Shown piece after piece: positions 17,594 to 27,784 of a stretch of 64,000 nucleotides of DNA; the first letter of the stretch is position 1, and every line of letters begins with the position of its first letter. The stretch comes from Bacillus ndiopicus (lineage in GTDB: Bacteria > Bacillota > Bacilli > Bacillales_A > Planococcaceae). Position numbers and translations under genes: made by a program. The stretch lies in contig NZ_HG964409.1 in the NCBI RefSeq assembly GCF_000612805.1, positions 124,001 through 188,000 on the forward strand, in the 5' to 3' direction. The notes beneath the pieces are model-generated. The model was not told the DNA's origin. It did no database searches and was given only the letters and a program-made list of their open reading frames with translations.

Positions 17594-18505
17594 ATGAAAA
17601 AGAGGTTATTAACAATGTTAATGATGGTCGCATTAGTACTTGCGGCTTGTGGCAATAAAGAAGAATCGAAAAAGGATGTAAAGGAAGCATCGGCTGCAAC
17701 GATTACATATCAATCAGAGGCGGGCCCCATTGAAGTACCGGCAGAGCCAAAGCGTGTAGTTGTATTATCATCATTTACAGGTCATTTACTACAGTTAGGT
17801 ATCAATGTTGTAGGTGTTGATTCATGGGCTGCGGACAATCCAAACTTCCAAAAGGGCGTTAAGGATGCAGTTGTTGTTGAAAATACTGATATTGAAAAAA
17901 TTATTGAACTAGACCCAGATTTAATCATTGGTTTAAATGGTATTGAAAATGCGGATAAATTAGCAGAAATCGCGCCAACTGTATTATTTACTTATGGCAA
18001 GGTTGATTACTTACAACAATTTATTGAGATTGGTAAGGTTGTCAATAAAGAACAAGAAGCAACAGAATGGGTAGAGGATTTCAAGGCACGTGCAGCAGAG
18101 GCTGGTGTAAGAATTAAAGCAAAAATTGGTGAAGATGCAACAGTTACAGTAGCAGAAATGTTCAATAAACAACTATATGTTTATGGTAATAACTGGGGGC
18201 GTGGGACGGAAATTTTATACCAAGAAATGGGCTTGAAAATGCCTGAAAAAGTAATACAGGATGCTTTACAGCCAGGTTATTTTGCGATTTCGCAGGAAGT
18301 ATTAAATGAGTATGCGGGTGACTATGTCATTTTTAGTATGTTCCAGGACCAAGAAAATTCTTTTGAAGATGCGACATGGTTTAAAGATTTAGAAGCAGTG
18401 AAAAACGGACATTTATTCGAAATCAATGCGAATGCATTTTACTTTAATGATCCTGTTACATTAGAGTACCAGCTAAAATTCTTTGAAGAAAAGTTTTTAC
18501 AATAA
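17594..18505 (+). CDS. Iron-siderophore binding lipoprotein
   Basis: A 303-aa FecB/FhuD-type solute-binding protein. The signal peptide ends in lipobox LAAC (Cys19), so it is anchored outside the membrane. The periplasmic-binding fold is recognisable from PKRVVVLSSFTGHLLQLGI, LDPDLIIGLNG and the C-terminal NDPVTLEYQLKFF. The ligand (citrate, hydroxamate or catecholate siderophore) cannot be read from sequence. It has an AAAGGAGA site and lies 14 nt after the ATPase gene. Confidence 0.92.
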   Translation: MKKRLLTMLMMVALVLAACGNKEESKKDVKEASAATITYQSEAGPIEVPAEPKRVVVLSSFTGHLLQLGINVVGVDSWAADNPNFQKGVKDAVVVENTDIEKIIELDPDLIIGLNGIENADKLAEIAPTVLFTYGKVDYLQQFIEIGKVVNKEQEATEWVEDFKARAAEAGVRIKAKIGEDATVTVAEMFNKQLYVYGNNWGRGTEILYQEMGLKMPEKVIQDALQPGYFAISQEVLNEYAGDYVIFSMFQDQENSFEDATWFKDLEAVKNGHLFEINANAFYFNDPVTLEYQLKFFEEKFLQ

Positions 18506-18530
18506 TTTTAGATGAGAGTAGCGAAGGTAA

Positions 18531-19532
18531 ATGACAAAGTTTCGATATATCCCGTTTTGGCTTCAGATAGTATTCGCACTCGTATTATTAGCTGTAATAG
18601 TGACAATTTCCCTTTGCTGCGGTGCAGCTAATACGAGCGTACAGGACGTTTATCAAGCAATTATTGGTCAAAGCGGTGGTAAGCATTATAGTATACTGCG
18701 TGAAATTCGTTTTCCCCGTATTATAGCTGCAATTTTTGTGGGGAGCGCACTGGCAGTTGCTGGAGCTATTATGCAAGGGGTGACGAGAAACCCATTGGCA
18801 GATCCAGGGCTTCTTGGTTTAACAGCAGGAGCGAATGCAGCCCTTGCATTAGCGATGGCATTCATCCCTAAAACATCTTTTTACCTGCTTATTTTTGCTT
18901 GCTTTATAGGTGCAGGAGTAGGAATGCTACTCGTTTATAGTATTGGGGCTTCTACGAAGAACGGCTTTTCGCCCTTAAAGCTTGTGTTAGCAGGTGCAGC
19001 GGTATCTGCCCTTTTACAGGCAATAGCAGATGGTACGGGCATATTATTTAAAATTTCGAAAGATGTATCGATGTGGACAAGCGGTGGTTTAGTTGGCACG
19101 ACATGGCAGACCTTAATGATAGTCCCTTTTATCGTAGTAGGGTTAATTACTGCATTTATATTTAGTCGCCAGTTAACAATTTTAAGCTTAAATGAAGAGG
19201 TAGCTGTAGGATTAGGTCAAAACACGACGATTATTAAAGGTATTATGATGTTGGTAGTTGTTATTCTTGCAGGTTCAGCGGTTGCTCTTGTAGGTAATCT
19301 AGCATTTGTCGGCTTAATGGTGCCGCATATTGTTCGTGCTATCGTAGGTACTGATTACCGCTTTGTTTTACCAATGAGCGCCCTTATTGGAGGTGGCTTT
19401 ATGGTAGCGGCAGACTTTGCGGGGCGAATGATTAATGCCCCTTATGAAACACCAGTAATTGCGATTATTTCAATTTTGGGTCTTCCATTTTTCTTACTGC
19501 TGGTAAGGAAGGGAGGGCGCCAGTTTGTTTAA
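18531..19532 (+). CDS. Iron-siderophore ABC transporter permease 1 (FecCD family)
   Basis: A 333-aa permease with about nine to ten hydrophobic helices. The family motif GAIMQGVTRNPLADPGLLG (about 83-101) and the ATPase-contact region GNLAFVGLMVPHIVR (about 260-274) are present. It partners the next gene as a heterodimeric channel. GAAGGT precedes ATG. Its last 8 nt overlap the next frame. Confidence 0.94.
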   Translation: MTKFRYIPFWLQIVFALVLLAVIVTISLCCGAANTSVQDVYQAIIGQSGGKHYSILREIRFPRIIAAIFVGSALAVAGAIMQGVTRNPLADPGLLGLTAGANAALALAMAFIPKTSFYLLIFACFIGAGVGMLLVYSIGASTKNGFSPLKLVLAGAAVSALLQAIADGTGILFKISKDVSMWTSGGLVGTTWQTLMIVPFIVVGLITAFIFSRQLTILSLNEEVAVGLGQNTTIIKGIMMLVVVILAGSAVALVGNLAFVGLMVPHIVRAIVGTDYRFVLPMSALIGGGFMVAADFAGRMINAPYETPVIAIISILGLPFFLLLVRKGGRQFV

Positions 19533-20535
19533 TCAAGGAAGAAAAAAGCAACGTAAATGGTTATTCACATGGGTGTTGCTAACCGTATCAATTTTTATTT
19601 TGGGTATTTCAGTAGGAGCATCCTCCGTATCGATAGATCGTATACTCCCTACTTTGATGGGAAACGGTAGCTTTAAAGAATCCTTTGTTTTATTTTCTGT
19701 CCGTTTACCAAGGATGTTTGTTTTAGCGGCAGCGGGTATGGCATTAGCGCTAGCTGGTGCAGTATTACAGGGGGTAACACGGAATGATTTAGCTGACCCG
19801 GGCATCATTGGGATTAATGCAGGTGCAGGCGTTGGTATTACATTGTTTTACTTATTGGTAGATGGTGATTTACCTAATTTTGCATATGTACTCCCGCTTG
19901 TTGGATTTATAAGTGCGATTGTAACAGCGCTTGGCATTTACTTTTTCGCTTATAAACGAAGTGAAGGTATACAGCCCGTTCGCTTTATTTTAGTAGGTGT
20001 TGGGTTTGCCTATGCTTTGGCTGGCGTGATGCTACTTTTAATTTCCTCAGCTGAGCGTAGTGATGTGCAGTTTATTGCGCAGTGGCTTGCAGGTAGCGTT
20101 TGGGGAGCTGATTGGCCATTTTTCTGGGCGCTATTGCCTTGGCTTGCGTTAGGTATTCCTTTTATTTTTTATAAAGCAAACGTATTAAATGTGTTAGGAA
20201 TGACAGAGCAAACAGCGATTGGTTTAGGGATAAATATTACGAAGGAACGCTTGCGACTATTGTTTGTTGCGGTAGCATTGGCTGCTGCTGCGGTATCAGT
20301 AACAGGGGGAATTGGCTTTGTAGGCTTAATGGCCCCACATATCGCTAAGCAATTAGTTGGTCCACGCTATCAATTATTTTTACCGCTGACATTGTTTATT
20401 GGTGCAAGCTTACTAATGCTTGCTGATACGATTGGTAGAGTAGCTATTGCAAGTGCAACAGTGCCAGCAGGTATTGTAGTCGCCTTTATTGGCGCACCAT
20501 ATTTTTTATATTTGTTACGTAAAAATGTTAATTGA
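19525..20535 (+). CDS. Iron-siderophore ABC transporter permease 2 (FecCD family)
   Basis: A 336-aa permease paralogous to the previous one, with GAVLQGVTRNDLADPGIIG (about 79-97) and GGIGFVGLMAPHIAK in the same places. The start is TTG at 19525, 8 nt after GGGAGG and inside the end of the preceding gene, so translation is coupled. A terminator follows, closing the operon. Confidence 0.93.
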   Translation: MFNQGRKKQRKWLFTWVLLTVSIFILGISVGASSVSIDRILPTLMGNGSFKESFVLFSVRLPRMFVLAAAGMALALAGAVLQGVTRNDLADPGIIGINAGAGVGITLFYLLVDGDLPNFAYVLPLVGFISAIVTALGIYFFAYKRSEGIQPVRFILVGVGFAYALAGVMLLLISSAERSDVQFIAQWLAGSVWGADWPFFWALLPWLALGIPFIFYKANVLNVLGMTEQTAIGLGINITKERLRLLFVAVALAAAAVSVTGGIGFVGLMAPHIAKQLVGPRYQLFLPLTLFIGASLLMLADTIGRVAIASATVPAGIVVAFIGAPYFLYLLRKNVN

Positions 20536-20539
20536 CATC

Positions 20540-20583
20540 ATGGTAAAAATCCACATGAATGCGGTGGGTTTTTACCATTTTTA
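20540..20583 (+). terminator. Terminator of the siderophore transporter operon
   Basis: ATGGTAAAAATCCAC (20540-20554) pairs with GTGGGTTTTTACCAT (20564-20578), followed by TTTTT. Confidence 0.9.
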
Positions 20584-20893
20584 AATCACAAAAAACATGC
20601 TGGATGTAACAGCCAAAGTAGGAGCCTTCATTGAATAAATAATAAAGATGGTGAATATTCCTTAAATGAGTACATAACTTTTTTCGATTTGTTAAAAGTA
20701 GTATACTTGCGGCAGTTTGTGTAGGTCATTACGTAAATTTTTCTTAAAATTTAAGGCTATTCGCCTCCTTTTACATTAAAGGTTCATTTTGTAAAAATGA
20801 ATTCTTGCAAACAACAATAATCTTTTGTAACCTTATAAAAACACAAGTATTGTTATAAGATTAATTAGAAAATTGAAGGGGTGTTTTGTTGTT
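20584..20893 (+). other. Leader region of the serine acetyltransferase gene
   Basis: About 310 bp without a gene. AT-rich inverted sequences near 20811-20860 (AACAATAATCTT against TTGTTATAAGATT) could be an operator or promoter region. No T-box, S-box or other known leader is recognised. Confidence 0.4.
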
Positions 20894-21835
20894 ATGAATT
20901 TAAATGAATGGTTGAATGAAAAGGTACCAGCAATTACGAGCTCTTTAAATGATATAAATAAGCAGTATATTGATATTGAAAACTCCATTGGCTTTGTTGG
21001 CCGGGACAAAATTTATCAAATTTTAGATAAATTCCATGAAGTATTATTTCCAGGTATTTATACAACTCCACCGATTGATGAGATGCGCATTAATATTGTA
21101 AGTAGTAATAAACTGCGTGAGGCAGCGCTGGATTTGCGTGATATTATTGAAAAGGTGCTGATTTATAATATGGATGATAGCGACTCATCGAATACTGGGA
21201 CGTATTGCCTTGAACAGGCAGATCAAATTGTGATGGATTTAATTGCTAGGTTCCCAGCAATTCGTAAGATGCTACAAACAGATATACAAGCTGCTTATAA
21301 TGGAGACCCGGCAGCTCTTTCTACAGAAGAAATTTTGCTAAGCTATCCATCGATAGTGGCAGTGTTTATTCACCGTATAGCCCATGAACTATATGAAATG
21401 GGTGTGCAAATTGTGCCGCGCATTATGTCAGAGTATGCACATCGTTTAACGGGTATCGATATTCATCCAGGAGCTTCCATAGGGGAATCATTCTTTATTG
21501 ACCACGGTACGGGTGTAGTTATTGGAGAAACGTGTACAATTGGTAATAACGTGAAAATTTATCAAGGTGTAACGCTAGGAGCGCTAAGCTTTCCACTTGA
21601 TGCAAATGGTAACCCGATTAAAGGTATTAAACGCCACCCGAATATTGAAAACAATGTTGTAATTTATGCAGGTGCAACGATTTTAGGTGGAGAGACGACA
21701 ATTGGGCATGATTCCGTGCTGGGGAGTAATATTTGGTTAACGCATTCTGTACCACCATATTCACGTGTTTATAATTCGCAGCCATCTCCAAATATTAGTA
21801 ACAGTCAAATGAAAAACATTGAGTATCATATTTAA
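20894..21835 (+). CDS. Serine O-acetyltransferase, long EpsC-like type
   Basis: A 313-aa enzyme making O-acetylserine, the carbon skeleton for cysteine. Residues about 85-180 form the helical N-terminal domain. From about 190 the left-handed beta helix follows: [19 protein letters not shown] with the catalytic His/Asp, then [19 protein letters not shown]. At over 300 residues it is of the long EpsC/plant-like class, not the roughly 215-residue CysE found between gltX and cysS in Bacillus subtilis. AAGGGGTG supports ATG at 20894 over the TTG at 20873. Confidence 0.9.
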   Translation: MNLNEWLNEKVPAITSSLNDINKQYIDIENSIGFVGRDKIYQILDKFHEVLFPGIYTTPPIDEMRINIVSSNKLREAALDLRDIIEKVLIYNMDDSDSSNTGTYCLEQADQIVMDLIARFPAIRKMLQTDIQAAYNGDPAALSTEEILLSYPSIVAVFIHRIAHELYEMGVQIVPRIMSEYAHRLTGIDIHPGASIGESFFIDHGTGVVIGETCTIGNNVKIYQGVTLGALSFPLDANGNPIKGIKRHPNIENNVVIYAGATILGGETTIGHDSVLGSNIWLTHSVPPYSRVYNSQPSPNISNSQMKNIEYHI

Positions 21836-21901
21836 AGGGAAGCTATATTAAACAATTGTTAGAAATTTGTGCTTCTGCATTGATTGCATCAAGATGTCAT
21901 G

Positions 21902-21933
21902 GAGGTGTCTCAAAATAATTTTTCAGACACCTC
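21902..21933 (+). terminator. Hairpin after the serine acetyltransferase gene
   Basis: GAGGTGTCT (21902-21910) pairs with AGACACCTC (21925-21933). The T-tail is weak, so it is a moderate terminator candidate. Confidence 0.6.
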
Positions 21934-22012
21934 ACTTCCCTATTTCACAATAAATTTTGATATGATAGTGAATAAAGTAAAAATGACAAATAATAATTAA
22001 AGGAAGATGAAT

Positions 22013-22489
22013 ATGTTTCGAGTAGGTCAAGGTTATGATGTACATGCATTTGCGGAAGGACGAAAATTAATTTTGGGCGGTATTGAAATTCCACATGAGC
22101 GCGGGCTTTTGGGGCATTCAGATGCAGACGTATTATTACATACAATTACGGACGCTGCACTTGGTGCAATTGGTGAAGGCGATATTGGACGTCATTTCCC
22201 AGATACAGATCCCGAGTGGAAGGATGCTGATTCAGCGAAATTACTACAATACATTTGGAAGATTGTTGAAGATAAAGGCTATGTGCTAGGTAATGTAGAC
22301 GCTACAATTATGGCGCAACGCCCGAAAATGGCACCGTATATTGAACCGATGCGCAATCGAATTGCTGAATTATTAAATGCTGAGCCATCACAAGTGAATG
22401 TGAAGGCGACTACAACAGAGAAATTAGGCTTCGTTGGTCGTGAAGAGGGTATAGCGGCGTTAGCGACGATTTTGTTAATTAAAAAATAA
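22013..22489 (+). CDS. ispF: 2-C-methyl-D-erythritol 2,4-cyclodiphosphate synthase
   Basis: A 158-aa enzyme of the MEP pathway that cyclises CDP-methylerythritol phosphate with loss of [12 protein letters not shown] holds the metal-binding Asp and His, followed by [17 protein letters not shown] and [18 protein letters not shown]. Two in-frame ATGs are close; 22013 has GGAA 7 nt away and gives the normal [11 protein letters not shown] start. It is separated from ispD by the iron island and the acetyltransferase. Confidence 0.96.
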   Translation: MFRVGQGYDVHAFAEGRKLILGGIEIPHERGLLGHSDADVLLHTITDAALGAIGEGDIGRHFPDTDPEWKDADSAKLLQYIWKIVEDKGYVLGNVDATIMAQRPKMAPYIEPMRNRIAELLNAEPSQVNVKATTTEKLGFVGREEGIAALATILLIKK

Positions 22490-22498
22490 TATTTAAGA

Positions 22499-22550
22499 GG
22501 CTGACGAGAAGGCGGGCTAGCACCTGCATTTCCCGTCAGCCATCCTATTT
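22499..22550 (+). terminator. Hairpin after ispF
   Basis: GGCTGACG (22499-22506) pairs with CGTCAGCC (22534-22541). The apical GGCTAGCACCTGC resembles that of the clpC terminator. The tail CATCCTATTTT is T-poor, so termination may be partial. The following 180 bp before gltX show no gene. Confidence 0.6.
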
Positions 22551-22733
22551 TCTAGCCGAAAAGGATTTCCTCGTTTTTTAGCGCACAATGCTTAAAAAGA
22601 GGAATTTGTAGAAAAGCTTTATCCGGGATTTTTTAATCCCCTATACTTTTATTTGCCTAGAGACAATGGTAAAATGGACAAAGTTAAAACGGTCGGAAAT
22701 TTTTCGTGACTTAAAATTTAGGAGGCTTTTATT

Positions 22734-24194
22734 ATGACGAAACAAGTTCGTGTTCGTTATGCGCCATCACCAACAGGTTTTTTACATATTGGAGGAGCGC
22801 GTACGGCATTATTTAACTATTTATATGCAAAGCATCATGACGGTAAGTTTATTGTGCGTATAGAGGATACAGATATCGAGCGTAATGTAGAGGGCGGGGA
22901 AGCATCTCAGCTTGATAACTTACGTTGGTTAGGTATTATACCTGATGAGTCGATTGATATTGGTGGACCATATGCGCCGTACCGCCAAATGGAGCGTCTT
23001 GACATTTATAAAGAGCATGCAGAGCGTCTATTAGCAGAAGGTAAAGCATACAAATGCTTCTGTACATCAGAGGAGCTTGAAGCATCACGTGAGGCACAAA
23101 AAGCAAATGGTGTTGCTGCCCCAACTTATGATGGCAAATGTCGTCATTTAACGGCTGATGAAGTAGCAGCAAAAGAGGCTGCAGGTGAAGCATTTACAAT
23201 TCGTATGCGTGTACCAGCAGAGACGACGTACAAGTTTACAGACTTAGTACGTGGTGAGGTTATTTTTGAATCAAAAGATATCGGTGATTGGGTGCTAGTA
23301 AAAGCTAACGGTATCCCAACTTATAACTATGCAGTAGTATTAGATGATCATTTCATGGAAATTTCACACGTGTTCCGTGGCGAAGAGCATTTATCGAATA
23401 CACCGAAGCAAATGATGATTTTTGATGCGTTTGGCTGGGAGTATCCACAATATGGGCATATGACATTGATCGTCAATGAAGATCGCAAAAAGCTATCGAA
23501 ACGTGATGAGACAATTATTCAATTCGTAGCACAATATAAAGATTTAGGTTATTTACCAGAGGCAATGTTCAATTTCTTCGCTCTACTTGGCTGGTCTCCG
23601 GAAGGGGAAGAAGAGATTTTCTCGAAGGAGCAATTTATTGAGCTATTTGATGAAAAGCGTTTATCTAAATCACCTTCAATGTTTGATAAAACGAAGCTTA
23701 CTTGGATGAACAATCAATATATTAAAAAGCTATCTCGTGAAGAGGTTGTTACATTAACATTGCCACATTTACAAAAAGCGAACCTTTTACCTATAGAGTT
23801 AAATGAAGAACAGGCTGCTTGGGCTTCTGAGCTAATTGGCTTGTACCATGATCAAATGAGCTTTGGTGCAGAGATTGTTGAGCTTTCTGAGCTGTTCTTC
23901 AAGGATGATATTGACTATGATGCAGCGGCTACAGAAGTGTTAGCAGGAGAGCAAGTGCCAGAAGTTATGACATCGTTCAAAGCGCAACTAGAGGCATTAG
24001 AAATGTTCGATGCAGAATCAATTAAAGCGGCAATTAAAGCTGTACAAAAAGAAACGGGACATAAAGGAAAAAATTTATTCATGCCAATTCGCGTAGTAAC
24101 AACTGGTCAAACACATGGCCCAGAGCTCCCAAATGCAATTGCATTAATTGGTAAAGAGAAAGTTATTGCTCGTGTAGAAAAATACGCGAATTAA
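22734..24194 (+). CDS. gltX: Glutamyl-tRNA synthetase
   Basis: A 486-aa class I synthetase that charges tRNA-Glu, and in Firmicutes without GlnRS also tRNA-Gln for amidation. The HIGH-type motif is [13 protein letters not shown] (about 17-29) and the KMSKS-type motif is KKLSKRD (about 252-258). The anticodon-binding helical domain fills the C-terminal third. AGGAGG is 7 nt before ATG. Standard position before cysS. Confidence 0.97.
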   Translation: MTKQVRVRYAPSPTGFLHIGGARTALFNYLYAKHHDGKFIVRIEDTDIERNVEGGEASQLDNLRWLGIIPDESIDIGGPYAPYRQMERLDIYKEHAERLLAEGKAYKCFCTSEELEASREAQKANGVAAPTYDGKCRHLTADEVAAKEAAGEAFTIRMRVPAETTYKFTDLVRGEVIFESKDIGDWVLVKANGIPTYNYAVVLDDHFMEISHVFRGEEHLSNTPKQMMIFDAFGWEYPQYGHMTLIVNEDRKKLSKRDETIIQFVAQYKDLGYLPEAMFNFFALLGWSPEGEEEIFSKEQFIELFDEKRLSKSPSMFDKTKLTWMNNQYIKKLSREEVVTLTLPHLQKANLLPIELNEEQAAWASELIGLYHDQMSFGAEIVELSELFFKDDIDYDAAATEVLAGEQVPEVMTSFKAQLEALEMFDAESIKAAIKAVQKETGHKGKNLFMPIRVVTTGQTHGPELPNAIALIGKEKVIARVEKYAN

Positions 24195-24220
24195 TTGATT
24201 GCTTTTTTTACTAATTTCTG

Positions 24221-24226
24221 TACAAT
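24221..24226 (+). promoter_or_regulatory. Candidate -10 element of the T-box/cysS unit
   Basis: TACAAT lies just upstream of the T-box. The nearest -35-like TTGATT (24195-24200) is 20 bp away, longer than ideal. Confidence 0.35.
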
Positions 24227-24242
24227 GAAGCTACTATAGTAT

Positions 24243-24497
24243 GAAAGCTTTGATAAGGAGAAGTACGTCGCGCATGCTCTAAAAGAGAAGACTACCATCG
24301 GCTGAAAGTAGTCTGAGCCTAGGCAACACGGAAATGCACCTTTGAGCGCTTTGCTGAAATCTAGTAGGCGAGCCGAAGTCGTCCCTCGTTAAAAGGACTT
24401 TAGAGCGGAAGGAGGACTAATTAGTCCCTTTCAAGCAGAGTGGAACCACGCTAACAATGCGTCTCTGTCACAATTTTTGTGACGGAGGCGCTTTTTT
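24243..24497 (+). ncRNA. T-box leader controlling cysS (cysteine-type)
   Basis: The T-box core AGAGTGGAACCACG lies at 24437-24450 and a terminator at 24459-24491 with a T run to 24497. The upstream part has Stem I features: AAGGAGAAGTACG at the 5' side and a likely specifier TGC (Cys) at 24335-24337 in GAAATGCACC. The bulge reads TGGA, which pairs with a tRNA end UCCA; U73 is the discriminator of tRNA-Cys, so both readouts agree on cysteine. Uncharged tRNA-Cys should allow readthrough into cysS. Confidence 0.93.
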
Positions 24498-24599
24498 ATC
24501 TTGTTTTAGCAAATTATTTGTACCAAAAGCGCAGTAAGAAACCAACTTGTTGAGGTTTGGTTTTATTGGTTACGAAGAAAAATAAAAGGAGAGAAAAAG

Positions 24600-26000
24600 A
24601 TGAGCATTCAAATTTTTAACTCATTAACACGTCAAAAAGAAACATTTGTGCCACTAGAAGAAGGTAAAGTAAAAATGTATGTATGTGGACCAACTGTTTA
24701 TAACTATATTCATATCGGTAACTCACGCCCTGTTATCGTTTATGATACAGTACGTCGCTATTTGCAATATGCAGGCTACGAAGTGAGATTCGTGTCTAAT
24801 TTTACAGATGTAGATGACAAAATTATTAAAGCGGCAAATGAATTAGGTGAGGAAGTATTTGAGCTAACGGAACGTTTTATCGGAGCTTATTTTGACGATA
24901 TTACAGCGCTAGGATGCCGTAAAGCGGATGCACACCCACGTGTGACAGAGCACATGGATGATATTATCGCATTTATTCAAGTGTTAATTGATAAAGGCTA
25001 TGCATATGAATCAGCAGGAGATGTTTATTACCGTACACGCAAATTCGATGGATATGGTAAATTATCTCATCAATCTATTGATGATTTAAAGGTCGGTGCG
25101 CGTATCGAAGCGGGAGAAAAGAAAGAAGATCCACTTGATTTCGCACTGTGGAAAGCAGCGAAGCCAAATGAGATTTTCTGGGCAAGTCCATGGGGTGATG
25201 GTCGACCGGGCTGGCATATTGAGTGTTCCGTTATGGCACGTGAGCATTTAGGTGATACAATTGATATTCATGCAGGTGGTCAAGATTTAACATTCCCTCA
25301 CCATGAAAATGAAATTGCGCAATCAGAGGCGCATAATGAGAAAACTTTCGCACGTTATTGGATGCATAATGGTTATATTAATATCGATAATGAAAAAATG
25401 TCGAAATCATTAGGGAATTTTGTATTAGTGAATGATATTCGCCAACAAATCGATCCGCAAGTGCTGCGCTTCTTTATGCTATCTGTACACTATCGTCAGC
25501 CAATTAACTTTGCGCAAGATTTAGTAGAGGCGGCTCGTACAGGTTTAGAGCGAATTCGTACAGCGTATAGCAATGTGGAGCACCGCCTTGTATCTGCTGC
25601 TGATTTAGTAAATAACTCGGAAGAATGGCTAACGCAAATTGCGGCAATCCAACAGCAATTTGAAGAGGCTATGAATGATGATTTCAATACTGCAAATGCG
25701 ATTACAGCTTTATTTGAGTTAGCGCGTTTAGCAAATATATACGCAACTGAAAGTAATACAGAGCAAGAGGTTTTACAAAAGTTCCTAACAACATTCAATG
25801 TGCTTGGTGATGTTTTAGGTATTGTGTTGAAAGCTGAAGAAGAGCTACTTGATGAAGAAATAGAAGCGTTAATCGAAGAACGTAATACCGCTCGTAAGAA
25901 TCGTGATTTTGCACGCTCTGATGAAATTCGCGACCAATTATTAAGCTTAAATATCGTATTGGAAGATACGCGTCAAGGTACACGTTGGAAACGAGGGTAA
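24600..26000 (+). CDS. cysS: Cysteinyl-tRNA synthetase
   Basis: A 466-aa class I synthetase. [19 protein letters not shown] holds the first zinc Cys and the HIGH motif (about 27-45); WHIECS and HHENE supply further zinc ligands; KMSKSLGN is near 265. It lies directly behind the T-box without the short cysE gene that separates them in Bacillus subtilis. AAAGGAGAG precedes ATG. Confidence 0.97.
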   Translation: MSIQIFNSLTRQKETFVPLEEGKVKMYVCGPTVYNYIHIGNSRPVIVYDTVRRYLQYAGYEVRFVSNFTDVDDKIIKAANELGEEVFELTERFIGAYFDDITALGCRKADAHPRVTEHMDDIIAFIQVLIDKGYAYESAGDVYYRTRKFDGYGKLSHQSIDDLKVGARIEAGEKKEDPLDFALWKAAKPNEIFWASPWGDGRPGWHIECSVMAREHLGDTIDIHAGGQDLTFPHHENEIAQSEAHNEKTFARYWMHNGYINIDNEKMSKSLGNFVLVNDIRQQIDPQVLRFFMLSVHYRQPINFAQDLVEAARTGLERIRTAYSNVEHRLVSAADLVNNSEEWLTQIAAIQQQFEEAMNDDFNTANAITALFELARLANIYATESNTEQEVLQKFLTTFNVLGDVLGIVLKAEEELLDEEIEALIEERNTARKNRDFARSDEIRDQLLSLNIVLEDTRQGTRWKRG

Positions 26001-26004
26001 TAGT

Positions 26005-26421
26005 ATGTCGGAGCTTCGAAAAGAAGATGTAAAACAATTGAATGCGTTAGCGCTTGCTTATATGGGAGATGCAGTGCTTGAGCAGAAGGTACGAGAGCAC
26101 CTTCTGCTTATAGGGCGCGTAAAGCCAAATACGCTGCATCGTGAGGCAACAAAGTATGTATCAGCAAAGGCACAATCTATGGTGATGTATCGTTTGTTAG
26201 AGGAAAACTATTTGACGGAAGAAGAGCTCGCTGTATTTAAACGAGGCCGTAATGCTAAATCGGGCTCAATTCCGAAAAACACGGATGTGCAAACATACCG
26301 CAATAGTTCAGGCTTTGAAGCGGTGCTCGGTAGCCTATATTTACTAGGGCAGTTAGAGCGTGTATATGAAATAATTGATTATGCGATTACAATCGTGGAA
26401 CAATCGAAGGGAGTGTCATAG
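26005..26421 (+). CDS. mrnC: Mini-ribonuclease III
   Basis: A 138-aa RNase III-like enzyme without a double-strand RNA-binding domain. It matures 23S rRNA ends in Bacillus. The catalytic region [18 protein letters not shown] (about 13-30) and [15 protein letters not shown] with the second acidic site are visible. It starts 4 nt after cysS and runs directly into rlmB. Confidence 0.94.
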   Translation: MSELRKEDVKQLNALALAYMGDAVLEQKVREHLLLIGRVKPNTLHREATKYVSAKAQSMVMYRLLEENYLTEEELAVFKRGRNAKSGSIPKNTDVQTYRNSSGFEAVLGSLYLLGQLERVYEIIDYAITIVEQSKGVS

Positions 26422-27168
26422 ATGGCGGAGCAAACAGGTGAAATGATTGCAGGAAAAAATCCAGTGCTAGAGGCGTTACGCTCAGGTCGCGAAATGAACA
26501 AACTATGGATTGCAGAAGGTGTAAAAAAAGCAGGCATTCAAGAGCTGCTAGATTTGGCACGAGAACGCGGTGTTTTGGTGCAGTTTGTACCAAAGAAAAA
26601 AGTGGATCAACTATCAGATGCAAACCATCAAGGGATTGTCGCATCCGTTGCTGCCTATAATTACGCGGAGTTGGAAGATTTATTTGCAGCAGCCCAAGCG
26701 AAGCAAGAGGACCCCTTCTTCCTAATTTTGGATGAACTGGAAGATCCTCATAACTTGGGCTCTATCATGCGTACGGCGGATGCAAGTGGTGTACATGGTA
26801 TTATTATTCCGAAGCGTCGTGCGGTTGGTTTAACAGCAGTTGTTGCAAAAGCTTCAACTGGTGCAATTGAGCATGTACCTGTTGTACGGGTAACGAATTT
26901 AGCGCAAACTGTAGATGAGCTAAAGGAGCGTGGCGTATGGATTGCTGGTACCGATGCAAAAGGCTCTGCCGATTATCGGAAAATGGATGCTACATTGCCA
27001 TTAGCGATTATTATCGGTAGTGAAGGTAAGGGTATGAGCCGTCTACTGAAAGAGAAATGTGATTTTTTATACCACTTACCGATGGTTGGTCATGTTACTT
27101 CGTTAAATGCATCAGTTGCAGCGGCGTTGTTAATGTACGAAGTATATCGTAACCGCCAAGCTTTATGA
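26422..27168 (+). CDS. rlmB: 23S rRNA (guanosine-2'-O-)-methyltransferase RlmB
   Basis: A 248-aa SPOUT methyltransferase for G2251-type methylation in the 23S P-loop. The N-terminal RNA-binding domain starts GKNPVLEALRSGR. The catalytic knot has LDELEDPHNLGSIMRTAD, IIIGSEGKGMS and SLNASVAAALLMYE. The start immediately follows the mrnC stop, with GGGAG upstream. Confidence 0.96.
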   Translation: MAEQTGEMIAGKNPVLEALRSGREMNKLWIAEGVKKAGIQELLDLARERGVLVQFVPKKKVDQLSDANHQGIVASVAAYNYAELEDLFAAAQAKQEDPFFLILDELEDPHNLGSIMRTADASGVHGIIIPKRRAVGLTAVVAKASTGAIEHVPVVRVTNLAQTVDELKERGVWIAGTDAKGSADYRKMDATLPLAIIIGSEGKGMSRLLKEKCDFLYHLPMVGHVTSLNASVAAALLMYEVYRNRQAL

Positions 27169-27169
27169 T

Positions 27170-27682
27170 ATGCAAAATATTTTGCTAGTAGACGGCTATA
27201 ATATGATTGGGGCTTGGGTGGAGTTACGCCCTTTACGTGATAAAAGTTTAGAAGATGCCCGTGACCGTTTAGTAGAATTGCTGGCTGAATATAAAGCGGC
27301 AATGGGATGGCGGGTTATTATTGTGTTTGATGCTTATCTCGTGCCTGGTACTGAAAAATTGTATATGAAACACGATCTGGAAGTAATATTTACGCGAAAA
27401 AATGAAACAGCTGATGAGCGTATAGAGAAGTTAACGAATGAGTTAAAGGGTAGGAAGGTGCAAATTCATGTTGCAACTTCTGATATGACTGAGCAAAATG
27501 TAGTATTTGGACAAGGGGCATTGCGCAAATCAGCTCGTGAGTTGGAAATTGAAATGCAAATTATTAAAACTAAAATTTCATCAAAAGTGAAAAAGACACA
27601 AGTAGAGAAGCCTGCTTCGCGCATTCCTTTATCGAAAGATGTGGAGCTTGTCTTTGAAAAATGGCGACGAGGCTTAAAGTAG
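27170..27682 (+). CDS. rae1: Rae1/YacP, ribosome-associated A-site endoribonuclease
   Basis: A 170-aa NYN (PIN-like) domain protein. The first strand LLVDGYNMIGAW bears the catalytic Asp, VIIVFDAY the second, and ATSDMTEQNV the third acidic group. In Bacillus subtilis Rae1 cleaves mRNA in the ribosomal A site. The ATG lies 1 nt after the rlmB stop, so the two are coupled. Confidence 0.92.
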   Translation: MQNILLVDGYNMIGAWVELRPLRDKSLEDARDRLVELLAEYKAAMGWRVIIVFDAYLVPGTEKLYMKHDLEVIFTRKNETADERIEKLTNELKGRKVQIHVATSDMTEQNVVFGQGALRKSARELEIEMQIIKTKISSKVKKTQVEKPASRIPLSKDVELVFEKWRRGLK

Positions 27683-27784
27683 AATGATAGATATTTTGCT
27701 TTAGCAAGAAATTTCTAGATTTTATTATCTATCTAGTTCAATTATACTATTGCTAACGATTCTTAAGTGACTGAGGTGAAGCGA

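Noticed and set aside
20584-20893. Searched for a T-box or S-box before the serine acetyltransferase gene
   Set aside because: No T-box core or other known leader motif was found; only AT-rich inverted sequences.
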